64,000 nt of DNA from Branchinecta lynchi. Lineage: Eukaryota > Arthropoda > Branchiopoda > Anostraca > Branchinectidae. Below, in pieces: positions 11,206-23,500 of this stretch (position 1 is the first letter of the stretch; every line of letters starts with the position of its first letter). The translations under genes were made by a program, and so were the position numbers. Below the pieces are notes generated by a model that saw nothing but the letters and a program-made list of their open reading frames with translations, made no database searches and had not been told where the DNA came from. The stretch is taken from the NCBI GenBank assembly GCA_023053575.1, contig JAKZAP010000019.1, positions 1,488,001-1,552,000 of the forward strand, written 5' to 3'.

Positions 11206-11329
11206 GAGCTTACAACTATTTTTGTGCACCCATCTTCATACTCTTCTTTACGAAAACATAAAAGCTGCACTAATAATCAACTCGTGTTGATCCTAATTAA
11301 ACGAGAAAGGGTGTCTTCAATGGAGTAAT

Positions 11330-12132
11330 CTTCCGTCCGTCTGTCCGTCTGTCAGCACGATAAATCTCGAAAGGAATGGGCTCTGTAGTCCTACATTTAG
11401 GGAGGGGGGGGGGGGGGTCAAATTAGGGGGCAACACAAAAATTTTGTAACAGCTAATGTGATAGTCGACTATGGGGTAAAAAGACATGCTGAACACGAAG
11501 GTGAAAACCATTTTCTTGCCGGATAAGGCAAGGTTGGTTGGTTAGAATTAAAAGTTTTCTTTGAAGTTGATTAGATGTTCTATTATGGAATAAGAAGACA
11601 TACTTAACGCGATAACGAAAACCATTTTCTCGTCGAACAACTAGTTCTCCAGGAATCCGGCCAAACCGGAAAATTTGTTAAAAGCGAAAGTTTCGTTCGA
11701 AGTTGATTAGATGACAGATTTAGGGCTAAGAAAAGACGCTGAGTCTGTATATGGCACTCATGTTTACCCGGACATATAATTAGTCTGGAATCCGGTTGAA
11801 ACCGGAAATTGTATAAGTTAAAGTTTTATTTGAATTTATTAGATGTTCTTTATAGGGATAAGGAGATACGCTGACTTCGTTTCTGGATTGTTCTTTTTTT
11901 GCTGGACAAGTAGTTCACTCGGAATTTGGCCGAAACCGGAAATTTGGCAGATGTAAAGCAGGAAGTTTCGGTCAGTATCGTCAAAATAGAAATGGCTTAT
12001 AAAGGTATATCTGAGCTTGGTTTTCTCAGATGGTTAGCGTGGCGAAGACTAGATCTAGCGAAGACAAGACCCAATTCCCGGGATCAAACATTAGATTTTT
12101 GGGATCCCATCGAAACCTTAGGTCTTGTTTCT
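11330..12132 (+). repeat. Family B element, 5'-truncated
   Basis: Starts within the GTCCGTCTGTCC run, lacks the 5' palindrome, carries four to five tandem units and ends with the characteristic TTTTTGGGATCCCATCGAAACC and GGTCTTGTTT. Confidence 0.7.
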
Positions 12133-12755
12133 CAAGAGATATCCTCTCGTTACATGGAATCCTAAAACTTGCAATGGATATTGCAATCTGTAACCCTGGT
12201 CTGTCGTGGTTAATCCCCAAAATTCCTCGAAAAAGTTAAGTAGCTTTTGGACATTCGGGTCCCTGGTTTGAAAGCCTTCGGTTCTTACACATATCAACAC
12301 ATATATTTGATGTCCTATTTATATTCAGTTGGTAGGCTACGTAGAATTAGAAAAACCATCTTCCCACTAACAAGAGGAAAATTTCCGTAAAGAGTTGAGT
12401 CTCGTACATTGCAATTACTTTTGATAGTAGGGCTAATATTCTCTCCAAGAAATACTAGGAGGCGACACGAGAAAGCTTGGCATTAAAATCTACGACCTAA
12501 CCCTCAACTTAGGTCCGACTCTCGATACGCGACGGGCGATGCTCTACACGGCAATTGAAGAACGAATAGTTCGCTTACAGTCCGAATAACGTACAAAAAA
12601 AGGATTGTTTTCGAGTTGTAGGTGTTTCCTGATTTCCATCTGAGGGACTGGAATTCACGAAGGCTTTGCAGATATTCTTTAGCACTACCATTGTAGCACA
12701 AAAAATCATATCATACCACCGACCTAACGGGTTTATGAAACCTGGTTTAAACGAC
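12133..12755. other. Unassigned spacer
   Basis: Open frames on both strands are short and mutually overlapping; none has a recognisable domain. No inverted repeats or tandem structure seen. Confidence 0.4.
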
Positions 12756-12960
12756 TCGACTTGTCTTTGACAGGGACGGATTTACGACTGAAGCTGGCCA
12801 AAAGTGCCAAAATTAACAATTAAAAAAAAAAAAATCGGATTGTCTTAAAATAAAACGAGCGTCCGGGACCTCGATGAGGCCAAAATAAAAGAGTGATAGG
12901 ACTTAGCAAAAGGCAGGAGAGGGGTGAATCTCCGCTCCTTTGGGCCAACCCTTATTCCTA
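12756..12960 (-). mobile_element. hAT-like fragment related to 34471
   Basis: Read on the minus strand, GTTGGCCCAAAGGAGC, TCACCCCTCTCCTGCC, TTTTGCTAAG and TTTTGGCCTCATCGAGGTCCCGG follow in the same order as at the left end of the hAT-like element at 34471. Terminal bases are degenerate and no duplication is visible. Confidence 0.5.
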
Positions 12961-13226
12961 CTATGCTTTTACTTTTTATTTCCTTCTGAACTACTCCCAA
13001 TCGTGTGCTCATGTGTGCTCATCCTCTATATTTTCCTTTCGTATTTTATGCAGAATCTAAAAACAAGCTTCTGATATTTCTGACTAAATGTTTACTTAAT
13101 TATTATAGTGAAAAAGTAACATAAAAAACGACGAAATACAGTTCCGAAACCTACCTAGGATGTTGAACTTTGGATAGGTCTGTTTGCGCGTATCGTGGCA
13201 AAAACCTTTCAATTTCCGTAAAAATT

Positions 13227-13400
13227 AGCAGGTTCAGGTTCAGGTTCTTTTATTTCAAAAATACTTTGTGACAATATATTTTGGTCACTGGGGGCCGGCA
13301 GGGATACGAGCTCGTTAGCTCGGCCGGCGTTAGCAACAACCTCTTTATCAAGCAACAAAGATTGTTACAAACTATTTGAACAGGTTTTCTTTTCACCCAT
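13227..13400 (-). mobile_element. LINE 3' tail, (AACCTG)n type
   Basis: On the minus strand the sequence ends AAATAAAAGAACCTGAACCTGAACCTG, a polyadenylation-like motif followed by a hexamer tail, preceded by a GC-rich 3' UTR-like segment with CCGGCCGAGCTAACGAGCTCG. Typical of non-LTR retrotransposon ends; the coding part is absent. Confidence 0.6.
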
Positions 13401-13469
13401 CTTCACGTGAACGGGATCTTTTTTTTAAGTAAACAGAACAGTCGCACCCAAAGAAATTTTGTATCGACC

Positions 13470-14042
13470 CTAATTAAACGAAAAAAGGTTCACTCCTTCT
13501 GATTATTCCCCTGGGGTTCGCGCCCCTTCTTCATAGATGTTACTGATCTTGCAAAGTTGGGCCAACTGTCGGATTTTTGGGCCAAATCACGGGTAGGTGA
13601 AATGTCGGAAAAGTTGGGCTAACTGACGGATTCTTAGGCGAAATGACGGGTGGGTGACTGTCATAAAAATTGGGCGAACTGACGGATTTTTAGGCGAAAT
13701 GACGGATAGATCAACTGACGGATTTTTGGGCCAACTGACGGGTGGGCAAACTGTCGGAAAAGTTGGGTCAACTGACGGATTCTTAGGCTAATGACGGGTG
13801 GGTCAACGACGGATTTTTGGGCCAAATGACGGGTGGGCGAGCTGACGGTGGGGGAACTGACGGGTGGGTCAACTGACGGTGGGCGAACTGACGGGTGGGA
13901 GTAGTGACGGGTGGGTGAACTGACGGGTGGCCGTAGTGACGGGTGGATGTAGTGACGGGTGGCCGTAGTGACGGGTGGACGTAGTGACGGGTGGGAGTAG
14001 TGACGGGTGGGCGTAGTGACGGGTGGGGGTAGTGACAGCGAC
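13470..14042 (-). repeat. Family D minisatellite, reverse orientation
   Basis: The same 16-bp array as at 4505, inverted: GTGACGGGTGGGCGTA units at the right, AACTGACGGATTTTTGGGCC variants at the left, then CTTCTGATTATTCCCCTGGGG. Order of variants relative to the flank is the same as in the first array, so both descend from one element and are not local expansions of unrelated seeds. Confidence 0.8.
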
Positions 14043-14699
14043 CCAAAAAAAGCAGTAACTTTTAAGTCAGTAAAAATCATTTAAATTATTCTTTCTAGTT
14101 TATCCTCCTGTCTCTCTAAATAAGGCGATAGTGTTCTTCGGCGATCTTTTGTGACTTTCGATGTAATTTGGGGAGTGTTGGTTATTGTTAGATAAGGGGT
14201 TCCTTTAGGAACATCAGGAGTCATCAAATAGGGTGGTCTCTTTTATAGGGATAGGCTTCTCAACTTCCTCCGTGCATGCGTGTCTCGGTGTCCTGAGGGT
14301 TTCCGGTGTCATACGTACCCTCGTGTCCGAAAGGTATCAGGTCATCCTTGGCATTCCGTGCCTCTGTCGGACGTAGGGACATACGTTCATTGCGGGGCGT
14401 CTTGGAAGTCAGTTCTTACGGAAGGTCGGCCAGTAGGCGTAAATTCATTTAAGCAAAGTGACTTGTGAATATCCAATTTTTGTTCTCTTTTATTTCTTCA
14501 GTTAGTCTTTTCAATAAAATCCGTTGCCGGTAATTTCTCTCTTGTAATGTTCTGCTATGATTCCTGGGCTGAGGGGTGGCTTTCCGGGAGGATTTTGTCA
14601 TCCGAGGGCCTTGTTCGCGCTAAATAATTATTTTCCCCCGTCCGGCGATTATAGTGTAATCGAAGGCCGAAGGGGTTGACGTATAATGTTCAAACGAGG
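14043..14699. other. Unassigned spacer
   Basis: Contains repeated GTGTC/GGTGTC and CGTACC motifs around 14280-14400 and no supported gene; the plus-strand open frame there has no recognisable features. Confidence 0.35.
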
Positions 14700-15322
14700 A
14701 TGTTGTTCAATGAGGATTCACTGGCAAAGTACAGGCCAAGTTCGTAGATGGGTCCTTTAGTCCTATCTTATAGAGGCAGAGGAGGGATTCCAAATTTATG
14801 GTAAAAACATGTATGTTTTATATAAGGATTATATAAGGTATGTTTTTATAAGGATATTCATTGAGGGGGTAAGAAGGTCCGCTGAATCCAGATGTGAACT
14901 TAGTTTTCTCGAGGATGTTGTTGCTTTAGTCCTATCTTATAGAGGCAGAGGAGGGATTCCAAATGGTAAAAACATGTATGTTTTATATAAGGATTATATA
15001 AGGTATGTTTTTATAAGGATATTCATTGAGGGGGTAAGAAGGTCCGCTGAATCCAGATGTGAACTTAGTTTTCTCGCTGGACAAATGGTTCATCACGAAT
15101 TCGGCTGAAACTGGAAATTTGCTTCAAGTTCAAAGTTGTTTACGAAATCGATTAGAGATTCGGTATCTGGGCAAGGATACGTGCTGAATCCATTTTTGAA
15201 CTTTATTTAACAGTAAAAATATTCAAGGAGTCTGACGAAGACTGAATGGCGAAGACATGACCCAATTGTTTGAATCAATAGTTAGATTTGTGAGATCCCA
15301 TCGAAACCTGTCGTCTTGTTGG
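14700..15322 (+). repeat. Family B fragment with internal 169-bp duplication
   Basis: Ends with a mutated terminal segment (GAGATCCCATCGAAACCTG). Inside, the segment from 14759 is repeated from 14928: CCTATCTTATAGAGGCAGAGG through GTGAACTTAGTTTTCTCG, nearly identical except for a 7-base difference after CCAAAT. The near-identity suggests a recent local duplication after insertion. Confidence 0.75.
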
Positions 15323-15430
15323 TTTGGGAATTTAGGCCGCAAAACCTGAGACGTTCTAGCTTACCAGCTATATCGAGAAATCTCGCTTTATCATCTTAAT
15401 AACTGTATGCCTCAACTTTTTAGCTTCATT

Positions 15431-17232
15431 TTTATGGCACTTGTCTACCGGCCAAGTGCCATATACCTATAACTTTTCCTTCGGTCGGTCGGTCGGTTAG
15501 TCCGGTGTTTGCGAGTTAGGGTACTTCCAGATGTGCTAGACTATGAAACTTGGCAGGCATATCAGTGACCCGATCAAACTAACCTGGAAATGATCAGTTT
15601 CCCCCTTCGACCATGTGGGGGGGGAGTGGAGGGCGGGGGAATCCTGAGAAATGAGCAAACTTTGTCAAACCCCTACCCCTTTCTTCACACTAGTATAGCT
15701 CTGCATGTGGATGACGTCATTCTCTGCTTATATCTATGAGCTTCGGCGGAGAGAGCTAGTGTTATCGACGGTCGAAGGGGTTGGTATATGGTTCAAGCTT
15801 TTGTCACACTTTTTCGAGTTAGGGTACCCAGATGTTCTAGGACGATGAAACTTGGCAGGAATATCAGGGACCCGATCAAAGCAACCTGGTAATAATCAGT
15901 TTACCGATCTGACTATCTGGGGGGGGGGGGGGGGGCGAAGGGCGGGCGAATCCTAAAATGTTGAGTGGTGTGCAACTTTCGAACGGGTGATCGGATTAGA
16001 ATGAAACTTAATACCTTCTATAAATAACATATCTCTGATTTTTCATTTGAAGCCCGGACCGAATTCGACAGCTATGGGGGAGTTGGGTTTGAAACTTGCT
16101 GGGAATAACAAGCATCTGCTCCAGATAAATCGTTTATACATTTGGGCTGGATCCGGACACTTGGGGTGGTGGTGGAGGGGGGGTGTGTTTCCCGGAATTC
16201 CGGTGGTGGCGGCTCTGGGGATTTTCACGACGAAACCTGGGAGGCGTATCAAGGACCCGATCCAACTTGTAAATAAAAATTTACTCGATCCGATAATAAT
16301 GGGGGGGGGGGAGCAGAGGGAGGGGGATTCCGGAATAATGAGTCATGCGTAACTTTGAAACGGGTGATCGGATTTGAGTTAAATTTTGTAATTGAACAGA
16401 GGACATGTCTCTGGTGATCTTGTTCATGTCCAGACCGGATCCGACAACAACTAGGGGTGGGGATACGCGACCGGCTTAGACTGGAGAGATCGGGATGGAA
16501 CTTTGTGGGATAACAACAGATGCTCCGGATAAATCATTTACAGAACCGGATAGGCTCCGGCGACTGCGGGGGGAGTTTGAGGGGGGAGGGGGTCCGGAAT
16601 TCCAGTTATAGCGAGTAAAGGTACTTCCAGATGTGCTAGGACGATGAAACTTGGCGGGAACATTATAAATTCGATAAGTTTGGCTTAGAATTCGCCAGTA
16701 GCAACCATGACCGCAAATTAAGAAAAATTCTTATAAGCAAAATATGCATTTTCATGACCCCCACGATCCCATTATTATTTTTGCCCTAAGGGTTTTGCTT
16801 ACAAATGAAGTTCTAGCTCCTTTAAAGTGAGCATCTGCACCACAAGGTTGAAAATTACTTTTTATCAAACAATACTTCTTAACCCATGACAATTTGTGTC
16901 ACAAGGGTTTTGCTTTAAATAAAAATATATATTTCTAGCCCCCTTCAAGTGCTCATGTTAACCGAAAAGTGGAAAAAAAACTTTTGACCAAACGGTATAT
17001 ATCAATGATCCCTAAGAGCCTGCTATCGTTTTTGCCTCAAGGGTTTGCTTACAGATGAATTGCTAGCGCCTTTAAAGTGCGTATCATTACAGTCAAGTTC
17101 AACAATAAAATACTTTTTCTCTAGCTCCCTTAAAGTGCGCATCTGAACCGTACAGTCGAAAAGAAATTTTGATCAAACAATACATCTCAACCCGTGCAAG
17201 TGCCATATGAGCTTACAGCTCTTGTTGTAGTT
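15431..17232 (+). repeat. Family A element, both ends present
   Basis: Starts TTTATGGCACTTGTC with a 9-bp stem-loop (ATGGCACTTG ... CAAGTGCCAT), then a CGGTCGGTCGG run, poly-G units (about 280 bp spacing, 15530-16680), then a second tandem zone with GGGTTTTGCTTACA units every 115-130 bp (16795, 16909, 17039), and ends GCAAGTGCCATATGAGCTT. This is the best uninterrupted copy in the window and defines the family at about 1.8 kb. Confidence 0.8.
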
Positions 17233-17609
17233 ACTGTTGAGGGACCGGTAGGAGGATTCTGGCTCGTTTTGCCGTTGACAAACCGCAGAATTCTGCAGCC
17301 AGTGGCAACACTGACTATTTCTGACAGTGTTAACTAGTTAGACTGTTTAGAGGAGGTCCCTGTACTTTTCCAGCTGAATTCTCGTACACCTGTCGAAATG
17401 TCTGTTGGGCCAGGTCGGGCCTCCATAAGCACCAAGTGAGCCTTAATTTGTGTTGAGTATGCGAACGACCACCATCAATGGAATGTTGGGAGTCGTAGCA
17501 GCCTAGGGGTTACCCACTTCCCACACCTTCTGTAAACCATTTTCCAGAACCAGCAGAAACCAGCTGTGCCGGCCATAAATTAGGCGATTCCCGCTTATAA
17601 ACGTGCTTA
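17233..17609. other. Unassigned spacer
   Basis: Contains a palindromic CTGCAG/TTCTGC region but no tandem structure and no convincing open frame. Confidence 0.4.
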
Positions 17610-20420
17610 TTGTGTTGCGAGAGCAACACTTAGGTTTTGTCCTCGTTTTTTTTGTTGTTTTTTTCCTATGACTCCGATTTCATTTTATTCCTGGTAACTG
17701 AGAAGGGTCTAACCTGTGCGGTTTTTACGGAAAGTGTGGACCTTAGGCCGGATTGATGAATATGACATTACATTTTTGAAAGCTCCGTAGAACTCTTGCC
17801 TGGGGCCAATAAGGATGGTTTTTGCTTGTCATCGAGCCAGAGCCTACGGTTTGCGAAGTGAAGTGGAGTTGTATAGCCTATGTCAGAGAGGACTATCTGA
17901 AGTTGTGTAGCGAACCTTTCGTTTCATCAAAAGATGTTTCTGCTTTCGAGTGGAAAGCTCCGTTCTAGCACGCAAGCAGGCAGGCACCAGTTTCAAATTG
18001 AAGATGGACTAAAATCTATAAGTGTTAAATATATGCGGCAGTTACCCGGCCCCACAGCCAATATATCTTCTTTGAGTGATTAATAGAAAAATCTACAGAG
18101 ACAAAAAAAGTGGCTTTTTCCCACGGGTCCGAAAGTGCTGCCATCTATTGTTTCTGTCCATGTCTGCGACGATTTCAGCTGAGTTTATAATTTTTTTTTT
18201 TTGAACTTTGGTTTGTGGTAGAGTAACGGTATCAGATGTGCCTCTTAAACTTTAAAAGTTCTCTCATTGCTAAAGAAACTAGAGCTTATCCTTTGCTCCT
18301 TTCTAAGTCGTGACGTTAGAAAGTTGGCCTACGGCAAAAAAGTCAACTTTTGAACTAAGACAGGTAGAATTTTTTTTTCGACGGAAATCGATAGCCATTG
18401 ATGAGCTGATCAAAGTATATGTCATCCATTTTTTGGTACAAAAATTCCTTCATGAGATACACCAGTTTGAAAATTTCGAAGGGGTTGACAACTTCATAGT
18501 AAGGTACATTGAAACCAAAAATAGGCGTTACCAGTTATGATATCTTCGGTAATGAGGGGTTTGCAGCTTTTGCTAGTTGGTATACCTGTTATTTGTTTCC
18601 GGTGTATTCGATGGTAAGAACAATTTGGTTCCCAATGGTAAGATATGCAAGGGACTTGTAAATAATAATCGGCTGTTATGCTACAATCATCTTCTGCGAT
18701 GATGGGTTTGCAGCTTTTGCTAGCTGGTGTACCCATTATTTGTTTCCGGTTAACTTAATGTATATCACGGGAGAGGGACTTGTAAGTAGGAATCGGTTCA
18801 CGAGGGGCTAGGAATTTTTGCAAATGGGTGCACATTGTATTCGATTTCTATAAATCTGACGGTAAGAAAGTTTGTGTCGATGGTCTATCAATGTAACCGA
18901 GGATTAACTGTTTACACAACGGATACGAACGAAAATGTAAAGCAATGAGGTAGTTTCATAATAATTAACAGTGTCATCTATGGTATTTTAATCCGAAAAG
19001 TTACGGATAGCTTTCTATTACCAACTAGATTACATAGGATATTGTTCCAAGTTTTCATCCGTCACGATGTCTACGATTGAAAAGGATAAAGTACAACTGA
19101 CTGCAAAGTTAATTTAGTCCCTTCTTCCTATATTATTTTGTTGTTGTTTTTACAACGCTGAAGAATACCTTTTGATCATATGATTAATTTTTTTAGAACA
19201 TCCCGTTTAAAAAGCTTATGCTATAATCATCTTCAGCGATGAGGGGCTTGCAACTTTTGATAGCTGGTATATCCATTATTTGTTTCCGGTGAATTTGATG
19301 TCAATCACGGGAGACGGACTTGTAAGTAAGAATCGGTTCACGAGGGGCTAGAAATTTTTGAAAATTGGTGCACATTGTATTCAATTTCTGTAAATATGAC
19401 AGTAAGAAAGTTTGTATCGATGGTCTATCGCTATAACCTAGGATTAACTGTTTACGCAACGGGTACAAACGATACGGTAATGTAAAACAATAAGGTAATT
19501 TTTTAATAATTAATAGTGTCATCTATGGTATTTTAATCCTGAAAAGTTACGGATAGCTTTATAATATCAACTAGATTATATAAGATATTGTTCCAAGTTT
19601 TCATCCGTCACGATATCTACGATTGAAAAGGATAAAGTTCAACTTCGACGGCAATCGATAGCCGCTGATGAGCTGATAAAAGTATATGACATCCATTTTT
19701 TGGTAAAATTTGGTAAATTCCTTTATGAGATACACCAGTTTGAAAGTTTCAACGGGTTGACAACTTCAGTAGTAAGGTACACACTGAAACCAAAAATAGG
19801 CGATACCAGTTGTGAGACATTTAGGGGACTTGTACGCGACAGGCGACTGTTAGCTCAAAATCATCTTCGGCAATGAGGGGTTTGCAGCTCTCGCTAGTTG
19901 GCGTACCTGTCATTTGATGAACAATTTGGTTCCCAAATGTAAAACATGGACTTGTAAGTAAGATCGGTTCACGAGGGGCTAGAAATTTTTGAAAATTGGT
20001 GCACATTGTATTCGATTTCTGTAAATATGACAGTAAGAAAGTTTGTATCGATGGTCTATCGCTATAACCTAGGATAACTGTTTACGCAACGGGTACAAAC
20101 GATACGGTAATATAAAACAATAAGGTAGTTTTGTAATAATTAATAGTGTCATCTATGGTATTTTAATCCTGAAACGTTACGGATAGCCTTCTTCCGATAT
20201 TGTTTTGTTGTTGGTTTTACAACGCTAAAGAACAGCTTTTGATTATGTGATTATTCTTTTTAGAACATACCGTTTTAAAAGCTTCGATAAGTTGACAATT
20301 TCAGCATTTAACCGACAGCGAAGAAACAAAACCAAAGTGTTGCTCTCGCAACACTTTAGCCGGCGAAGCCGGACAAAGGTTGCCGCAACACTTCACGTTG
20401 CCCGGGCAACGTAGGTCTAG
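17610..20420 (+). mobile_element. Family E non-autonomous Helitron-like element, copy 1
   Basis: Begins TTGTGTTGCGAGAGCAACAC after an A and ends with a run of hairpins: GTGTTGC/GCAACAC, CCGGC/GCCGG, and CGTTGCC/GGCAACG, then TAGGTCTAG followed by host T. A 3' hairpin a few bases before CTAG with A^T insertion is the Helitron signature; the 5' TC typical of canonical Helitrons is not present (TTGTG instead). The interior consists of irregular repeats containing 'GGGTTTGCAGCTTTTGCTAG' and 'GTTCACGAGGGGCTAG'. No Rep or helicase coding sequence. Boundaries are proven by copies 2 and 3. Confidence 0.85.
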
Positions 20421-21106
20421 TTTGATATTATACTACGTGGCAACTGCTGCCAGCTGCTGTCATACGCTGCCGGCACCACGGCACCGGACACCTGTTGTAC
20501 ACTATAATCGAGAGTGGACAACCCCTAGAGAGCAGCTGAACTCCTTTCTCTTCAACTAAATGTACAGTAGATGTAAGCTTATTTGAACAGTGTTTTGGGG
20601 ACAAATGATAGAATGAAGATTCAAAGGGATCAAAAGTAGGGGAGCTCGGGGTTGGGTCGGACACGGGGTTGGTCTTGACACCCGCAAGACAAATATTAAA
20701 AGTTGTCGCTAAAAGCTGAAAAAATATATAACATTTTGCTTCTAGTGAACTAACTTTGTACCAATGTTTCATGGTGATTGCTTTTCTGGTTTAGACAAGA
20801 AGTTGAAACAATCGCTTTTCTTAGAGGTAAAAGTTTTTAGCTCATGGTAGGTTAGAAAGCTGTACCGTGAAGATTAATAATAACTGCAAGACTGTTAAAT
20901 GGTACGATATAACTTAGTGATAAGGGAGCCTGATTAGTATTTTTGTAGATCACTTAATTTTCCTGTGGTACGCCATTTTGTTATTTTAGTGAGGGTGGGG
21001 CTGGTTCGGAAAGTTTTGAAGGGGTTGGTTCGGACAGTCTTTGCCTACTGGTACCCCATAAAAATCCGAAACTGATTTAGAAAAATACAAAAGATATTAT
21101 CAGAAT
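20421..21106. other. Unassigned spacer left of the gap
   Basis: Contains GGTTGG(T/G)TCGGAC motifs near 20650 and 21000 that recur at 25195-25255 (GGCAGGTTCGGACATGG), suggesting a degraded dispersed repeat. A minus-strand open frame (20428-20772) has no recognised domain. Confidence 0.4.
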
Positions 21107-21206
21107 NNNNNNNNNNNNNNNNNNNNNNNNNNNNNNNNNNNNNNNNNNNNNNNNNNNNNNNNNNNNNNNNNNNNNNNNNNNNNNNNNNNNNNNNNNNNNN
21201 NNNNNN
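21107..21206. other. Assembly gap, 100 N
   Basis: Exactly 100 N's, the usual placeholder for a gap of unknown size; distances across it should not be trusted. Confidence 0.99.
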
Positions 21207-21662
21207 AAGACTGCAAGTACCTTAACAACGCTGACGATTTGCGGTGAAGAAATTAAAAAGTTGTTGGGAAGTTTAAAATAATAGAAAAAAATATTAAAAA
21301 TGGAGCAAACGCAGATAGATCGGCGGCGCGCCACCGCCGACCCAAATTATTTCCGCAGCCACCGAATTTCGATTCGGCGCGGCTTCGGGGACTACACCTA
21401 GTGAGGATCACAAAATGTTGAAATGGATACTTATACGGGTCATTCTCGCCAGTCCCAGAGGACTCCTTTGAGGAGTTCCTGCGATTTTGTTTGTTCTAGG
21501 GAGTCACTCCCGTATTCTCGCGAGTCCCTTCGGACCGGAAATGCTCCTATTATTACCACCATCATCAAAAGAGAACTCCTCCTACGTTTGTAGATGGACT
21601 TAGTTGCCCTACAGTTAGCTGTAGGGGAAGGGTTTTCGAATTATGGGGTGAAACATACCATT
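21207..21662. other. Unassigned spacer right of the gap
   Basis: A GC-richer stretch (21320-21400) and a short TTATGGGG/GTAGATGGACT module of family B type near 21585-21650. No gene supported. Confidence 0.4.
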
Positions 21663-21663
21663 T

Positions 21664-22860
21664 GTATGGCACTTGCCCCTTCGGCCAAGTGCTAAATAGC
21701 GATCGCAATTTCTGTCCGTCGGTCGGTCTGTCGGTCCGGGTTTTGCTAGTTCAGGCACTTCCACATAAGCTAGTACGATGATACTTGGCAGGCATAGCAG
21801 AGACCCCAAATATTAAGCTGAAAAGAGTCACTTCCCCGATCCGAGCATCGTGGGGGGAGTGGAGGGATGGGGAATCCGGAATCTTGAGGTATTTATAACT
21901 TTTAAAAGGGTCATCGGATCTTAATGAAACTTGGTATTTGGAAAGACCTCGTGTCTCAGACTATCCACATAAAATCCGGGCCAGATCCGGAGACTTCGGG
22001 GGGAGTTGGAGAGGGGAACCGGAAATCGTAGGGAAATGCTTAGAGTGGAGGGATCAGGATCAAACTTGGTGGGAAGAGCAAGCACAAGTCCTGGATACAT
22101 CACTGACATAACCGGACCGGGTTCGGGCACTATGGGGGGGAGTTGGCCGGGGGGGGGGGGATTTCTGATTATTCAAACAATGTATACAAAGGATACGTCA
22201 GCTAAGAATCGTAGCTGACGTATCCGTTGTATACATTGTTTGAATAAATGTTTCAAAGTCAGCTTGGGCTCAAAGAAGATTTCTGATTATCCGTGAGTTC
22301 GGCACTTCCTGATGTACTAAGACCATGCAACTGGGCTGGCATATCAGGGACTCGAACAAACTGACTTGACAATAGTCGTTTGCATGATCCGATCATCGCG
22401 GGGGGCGTGGAGGGATGGAGAATCCGGAATCGTGTGGCATTCATAACTGGCGAACGGGCGATCGGATTTGAATGAAACTCGGCAAGTGGAAAGAGGTGTC
22501 GTCTCACCATATCCAATACTTGTGGGGGGGGGGGGGGGTAAAGGGGGACACCAGAATATTCGTGAAACGCTTAGCGCCGAGGGATTGGGATGGAAATTGG
22601 TGGGAAGAATACGTATAAGCCTTAAATAGATCTTTGACAGAACCACATCACATCGGGCTCTTGAGGGGAGTCGGAGGGGTTTCCGGGAATTCCGGTGATC
22701 GCAAGCTAGGGTACTTCTAAATATGCTAGGATGAAACTTGGCAGGCATATTAGCGACCCAACTAAAGAGACTTAAAGACCTGACACAACGTCCTAGGGAA
22801 ATTTCTGTTCCTAGATCCGGCCATTTTGGGGGTAGTACTTCCACGGCACATTCAGTTTTC
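21664..22860 (+). repeat. Family A element with nested foldback
   Basis: Starts at TATGGCACTTGCCCCTTCGGCC, has GTCGGTCGGTCTG runs and poly-G tandem units, and is interrupted at 22173-22278 by a small foldback element with 12-bp direct repeats. The right side decays near 22860 before the second tandem zone. Confidence 0.75.
22173..22278 (+). mobile_element. Collapsed foldback element with 12-bp target duplication
   Basis: TCAAACAATGTATACAAAGG ... GTATCCGTTGTATACATTGTTTGA forms a near-perfect hairpin, followed by the GTTTCAAAGTCAGCTTGGGC tail of the hammerhead family. The ribozyme core has been lost. It is flanked by ATTTCTGATTAT at 22161-22172 and 22279-22290, a 12-bp (13 if the adjoining G is counted) target-site duplication within family A. 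Confidence 0.85.
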
Positions 22861-23320
22861 AAACGTTTTGCGCCCAGCCACCGCGCCGGAGAGCAGGAAG
22901 GCTGTATAGAGCATGTTCGATCCTACTTACCGTAGTTACTACGCATGACGTCACGAATTCTGGGTTTTTGCCGTCAAGGCTGGAACGACTTACTTTCCAG
23001 CAGAATACCATGCCACGGGCGAATCTGACCAATCATGTTACAGAGACTCGTAGTTACTACGCTTACTACGCTCCCGAGCGTGTTAAACAAATAGTTACCA
23101 TTAGTTACTATTTCGAGAAGGGTTGGAACGGTCAGCGTAGTAACTTTTGGTGAGGTTGGAACGGAAATAGTAACTAATAGTTACTTTTTGTAGAAGGGTG
23201 GAACACGCTCATAGAGTCAACACGCACTAAGTAGAAAATCGCTAATTTTAAGACAAAAGTAACGTTATTCTCGAAAAAATAAATTCTGACCCGTTTCATA
23301 GGGAAAAGATCATTTCTAGT
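22861..23320. other. Unassigned, GTAGTTACTACG-type inverted motifs
   Basis: Several copies of GTAGTTACTACG, TAGTTACTATTT and GGTTGGAACG in both orientations suggest a degraded MITE. A related CGTTCCACCCTACTTACCGTAGT stretch lies at about 53110. Terminal repeats could not be paired convincingly. Confidence 0.4.
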
Positions 23321-23322
23321 AA

Positions 23323-23500
23323 GAGTTTATTTTCAAAAAATGTTTACAGCGAATATATCTCGGCTACGATTCTTCATCAGCGATATTTTGGGCCCTTCTT
23401 GGCAAGGGTCCTCGCCAGGCTGTCAATCTTCTTGGTCAACTTCGGGGAAGGAAACAAACCTGTAATGTTGTAAATATTGTTTGAAAATACGGTTTTCCAT
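23323..23500 (-). mobile_element. Hammerhead-family element with mutated core
   Basis: Same arrangement as 6533-6665, with a shortened right arm (TTGTAAATATTGTTTGAAAA) at 23473-23495. On the minus strand the core reads CTGGCGA instead of CTGACGA and AAAA instead of GAAA, so two invariant hammerhead positions are lost and the ribozyme should be inactive. Confidence 0.7.

Noticed and set aside
18395..18420. CTGATGAG in family E as a hammerhead box
   Set aside because: No stem II or GAAA box follows at suitable distance, and the copies vary there without compensation.
21108..21205. Peptide of unknown residues across N's
   Set aside because: Translation of the assembly gap.
22344..22862. 172-codon minus-strand open frame
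   Set aside because: Antisense of family A poly-G units, Pro-rich by composition, not conserved between copies.
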